A stretch of 6,496 nucleotides of DNA from Planctomycetota bacterium (GTDB taxonomy: Bacteria > Planctomycetota > Phycisphaerae > UBA1845). Made by a program: the position numbers and the translations under genes. The notes below the pieces were generated by a model. That model saw only the letters and a program-made list of their open reading frames with translations, was not told the origin of the DNA and ran no database searches. The stretch lies in the NCBI GenBank assembly GCA_022566435.1, contig JADFIX010000236.1:1-6496 (forward strand), in the 5' to 3' direction. Shown piece by piece: positions 5,065 to 6,496 of this stretch (the stretch's first letter is position 1; the number at the start of each line of letters is the position of its first letter).

Positions 5065-5556
5065 ACGCGGATTGGCTCCGACGAGCCAAGGATCGTATCA
5101 CCGGCCGGCAATACGTTTTCCAGCGTGCGGGGCATGTTCGAGGCTGGCGAGCTTCAACAGGCGGATGCGTTGTGCCCTGCTAATTGGCACGACATTCTGG
5201 AGTTTCATGCGCGAGTTCTCGCCACTCCAGGCATTCAACGTCAAACTGAAATTGCCCGAACGGTGACCCGTTGTGTATCCCGGAGTCCTAACCCGAGAGT
5301 CTCATCAAGCCGACCGTATTCTTGGATTGTCGTAAAACGACCGTATTCGCGGACTCCACTCGCGCCAGCAGAACGCATACGTTTTCGCGGAATCGTGCGC
5401 GACCCGAAGACCTCGGCCAGACCAAAGATGAGAATGCCATCAGTCGATTCCGGCGTGAAATTGTCGCTGCAGATAGACCTCATGGTTCGCTAGACTACCA
5501 ATCCCTTGCTGCATTCGCCGCACGGTGAATCACGGTTCCCGAGTTCTCTTCCATTG
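5065..5556. other. Long spacer with repeats, no convincing gene
   Basis: Several overlapping frames are open here, as expected in GC-rich DNA, but none has a good start, ribosome binding site or family resemblance. The best is the frame continuing after the zinc-ribbon TGA. It stays open to 5493 and contains a protein-like stretch around 5134-5265 (MFEAGELQQADALCPANWHD and on), which could be a gene relic. The stretch also holds a hairpin AACGG-TGAC-CCGTT (5259-5272) and the GACCGTATT repeat element (5282-5357). No clear promoter was found for the gene at 5557. Confidence 0.4.
5282..5357. repeat. GACCGTATT repeat element, second copy
   Basis: GGAGTCC (5282-5288) and GGACTCC (5351-5357) are exact inverted repeats bounding 76 bp. 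Inside are two direct copies of GACCGTATTC (5312-5321 and 5339-5348), 27 bases apart. The right part, GACCGTATTC-GC-GGACTCC, matches the right arm at 4069-4087 with small changes. The shared words in the same order suggest both are members of one interspersed repeat family. Confidence 0.55.
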
Positions 5557-5964
5557 ATGCAACGCATTCCAAATATGACCTTTGCTGCCTTTACCGAGCC
5601 CTTTGTCGATTATCCGCTGTTGCAGGAGCGAGTTCTATCTGTCCTGCAGGCGTTGCCCGGCGATGTGCAGCGTGATTTTGTGGATGATCCTCGATTCGGA
5701 ACCGCAATCGACAACTACGAACCCGGGAAGGGGTGGACACTGCTCATGCCGATACCTGGCCCGCCCGGCGAGGGAAGTCGTCGCGTCGTGCTGAGACCCA
5801 AGCTGGAGGTGGCGTCTGAAGCGTTCGCGAAATACGTCATCGCTCACGAGTTCGCTCATGCGTTTCTGCGAAACGGCGGCTGGGGCGAAATCACTGACGT
5901 GGAAGAAGCTGCCGATGCTCTCGCTGCTTCCTGGGGATTTCATGAGCCAGCGACGTTTTGTTGA
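5557..5964 (+). CDS. Small HExxH putative zinc metalloprotein
   Basis: The product is 135 residues from the ATG at 5557. The core is YVIAHEFAHAFLRNGGWGE (93-111), with a zincin HExxH motif (H97, E98, H101). EEAADALAASWGF (116-128) follows and probably supplies the third zinc ligand and a helix, as in gluzincins such as the ImmA/IrrE or M48-like groups. The N-terminal 80 residues are not recognised. No signal peptide or membrane helix is visible, so it is likely cytoplasmic. Other starts are an ATG at 5575 and a TTG at 5506; none has a clear ribosome binding site, so the N-terminus is uncertain. It precedes selO by 135 bp on the same strand. Peptidase activity is inferred from the motif only. 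An inactive zinc-binding role is possible. Confidence 0.75.
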   Translation: MQRIPNMTFAAFTEPFVDYPLLQERVLSVLQALPGDVQRDFVDDPRFGTAIDNYEPGKGWTLLMPIPGPPGEGSRRVVLRPKLEVASEAFAKYVIAHEFAHAFLRNGGWGEITDVEEAADALAASWGFHEPATFC

Positions 5965-6099
5965 GTTCTGCGACCGTCTCGCAGTACAGGCGGTGATCGA
6001 TTCTATCATCCTATCAGTCCGACTCTTGCCGCGCAGCTGCAATGTCTACCCCGCATTGTTCCTTGATTCGTTGACACCCCCCTCTCACATTGCCTTCTG

Positions 6100-6496
6100 A
6101 TGCTCATTCCCTTCGACAACAGCTACGCACGTCTACCGGACGCCTTTTTTGTGCCGGTCGAACCTACTCCGGTCAGCGATCCGGTGATGATTCGGTTGAA
6201 TCACGATTTGGCGATCGAACTCGGGATCGATGTCGCCAGGCTCGATTCGCCGGAAGGTCTCGCCATCCTTTCGGGCAACCAGCTTGCTGATGGCTCAGAG
6301 CCTCTCGCCATGGCTTACTCAGGGCACCAATTCGGTGGCTTCTCCCCACAACTCGGCGATGGTCGTGCGATCCTGCTCGGTGAGGTCGTTCGCAACGACG
6401 GCGTTCGACACGACATCCAACTCAAAGGCTCCGGCCCAACGCCGTTCTCTCGGCGCGGCGACGGGCGGTCAGCACTGGGGCCGGTCTTGCGCGAAT
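6100..6496 (+). CDS. selO: Protein adenylyltransferase SelO (YdiU), 5' part
   Basis: The first 132 codons of a SelO/YdiU (UPF0061) gene run off the right edge; family members are usually about 480-520 residues. SelO is a pseudokinase-fold enzyme that transfers AMP from ATP to Ser, Thr or Tyr of target proteins and is linked to the oxidative stress response. Signatures visible here are [16 protein letters not shown] at the N-terminus, [20 protein letters not shown] (72-91) and [20 protein letters not shown] (105-124). K109 in LKGSG is the probable nucleotide-binding lysine, and E132 in LRE the matching acidic residue. The ATG at 6100 is the first in-frame start after a TGA at 6064 and gives the expected N-terminus. 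No Shine-Dalgarno is seen. The bacterial protein normally lacks the C-terminal selenocysteine of the animal form; that end is outside the window. Confidence 0.95.
   Translation, partial: MLIPFDNSYARLPDAFFVPVEPTPVSDPVMIRLNHDLAIELGIDVARLDSPEGLAILSGNQLADGSEPLAMAYSGHQFGGFSPQLGDGRAILLGEVVRNDGVRHDIQLKGSGPTPFSRRGDGRSALGPVLRE

Noticed and set aside
6071..6099. TTGACA at 6071-6076 as a selO promoter
   Set aside because: No acceptable -10 hexamer lies 16-18 bases downstream, and any transcript from it would begin at or after the start codon.

Overview
The window looks like an accessory stretch of a moderately GC-rich bacterial chromosome, most likely from a planctomycete (Pirellulales-like). That placement is inference. 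It rests on the style of the 22-residue leucine-rich repeats, the 360-residue integrase-type transposase, the small CPVCG/HPQC zinc-ribbon protein and the weak Shine-Dalgarno signals at several starts. No rRNA, tRNA or CRISPR array is visible.

The left two thirds (about 1-3993) are a patchwork of insertion-sequence DNA and broken genes. A host gene enters from the left and is cut at base 134 by a 106-bp remnant of an IS left end (135-240). Next comes a minus-strand integrase-type transposase (583-1665) whose stop overlaps or nearly abuts a small ORF of 76-83 codons (342-593). A leucine-rich-repeat gene fragment follows, lacking both its natural start and its end (1786-2088), and then about 290 bp of non-coding DNA with hairpins. 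An apparently intact IS occupies 2405-3993: 1589 bp, 22-bp perfect terminal inverted repeats and one 425-residue DD35E transposase. The 135-240 remnant is a near-identical direct repeat of this IS's left end, so the region has been hit at least twice by the same IS family.

The right third (3994-6496) carries ordinary-looking plus-strand genes separated by repeat-rich spacers. These are a small MGMT/ATL-like DNA-binding protein in which the reactive Cys-His pair is replaced by Trp-Trp (4299-4625), a double zinc-ribbon protein with a near-perfect ribosome binding site (4792-5064), a small HExxH putative metalloprotein (5557-5964), and the 5' part of selO/ydiU, a protein adenylyltransferase, which runs off the right edge (6100-6496). 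Two spacers (4030-4087 and 5282-5357) share a GACCGTATT/GGACTCC motif set that looks like a small interspersed repeat.

I see no clear new multi-gene system. The points most worth a second look are the small ORF coupled to the integrase, the interspersed repeat family, the ATL-like protein with a rewritten active site behind a structured leader, and the paired IS ends that could delete 2270 bp by recombination.
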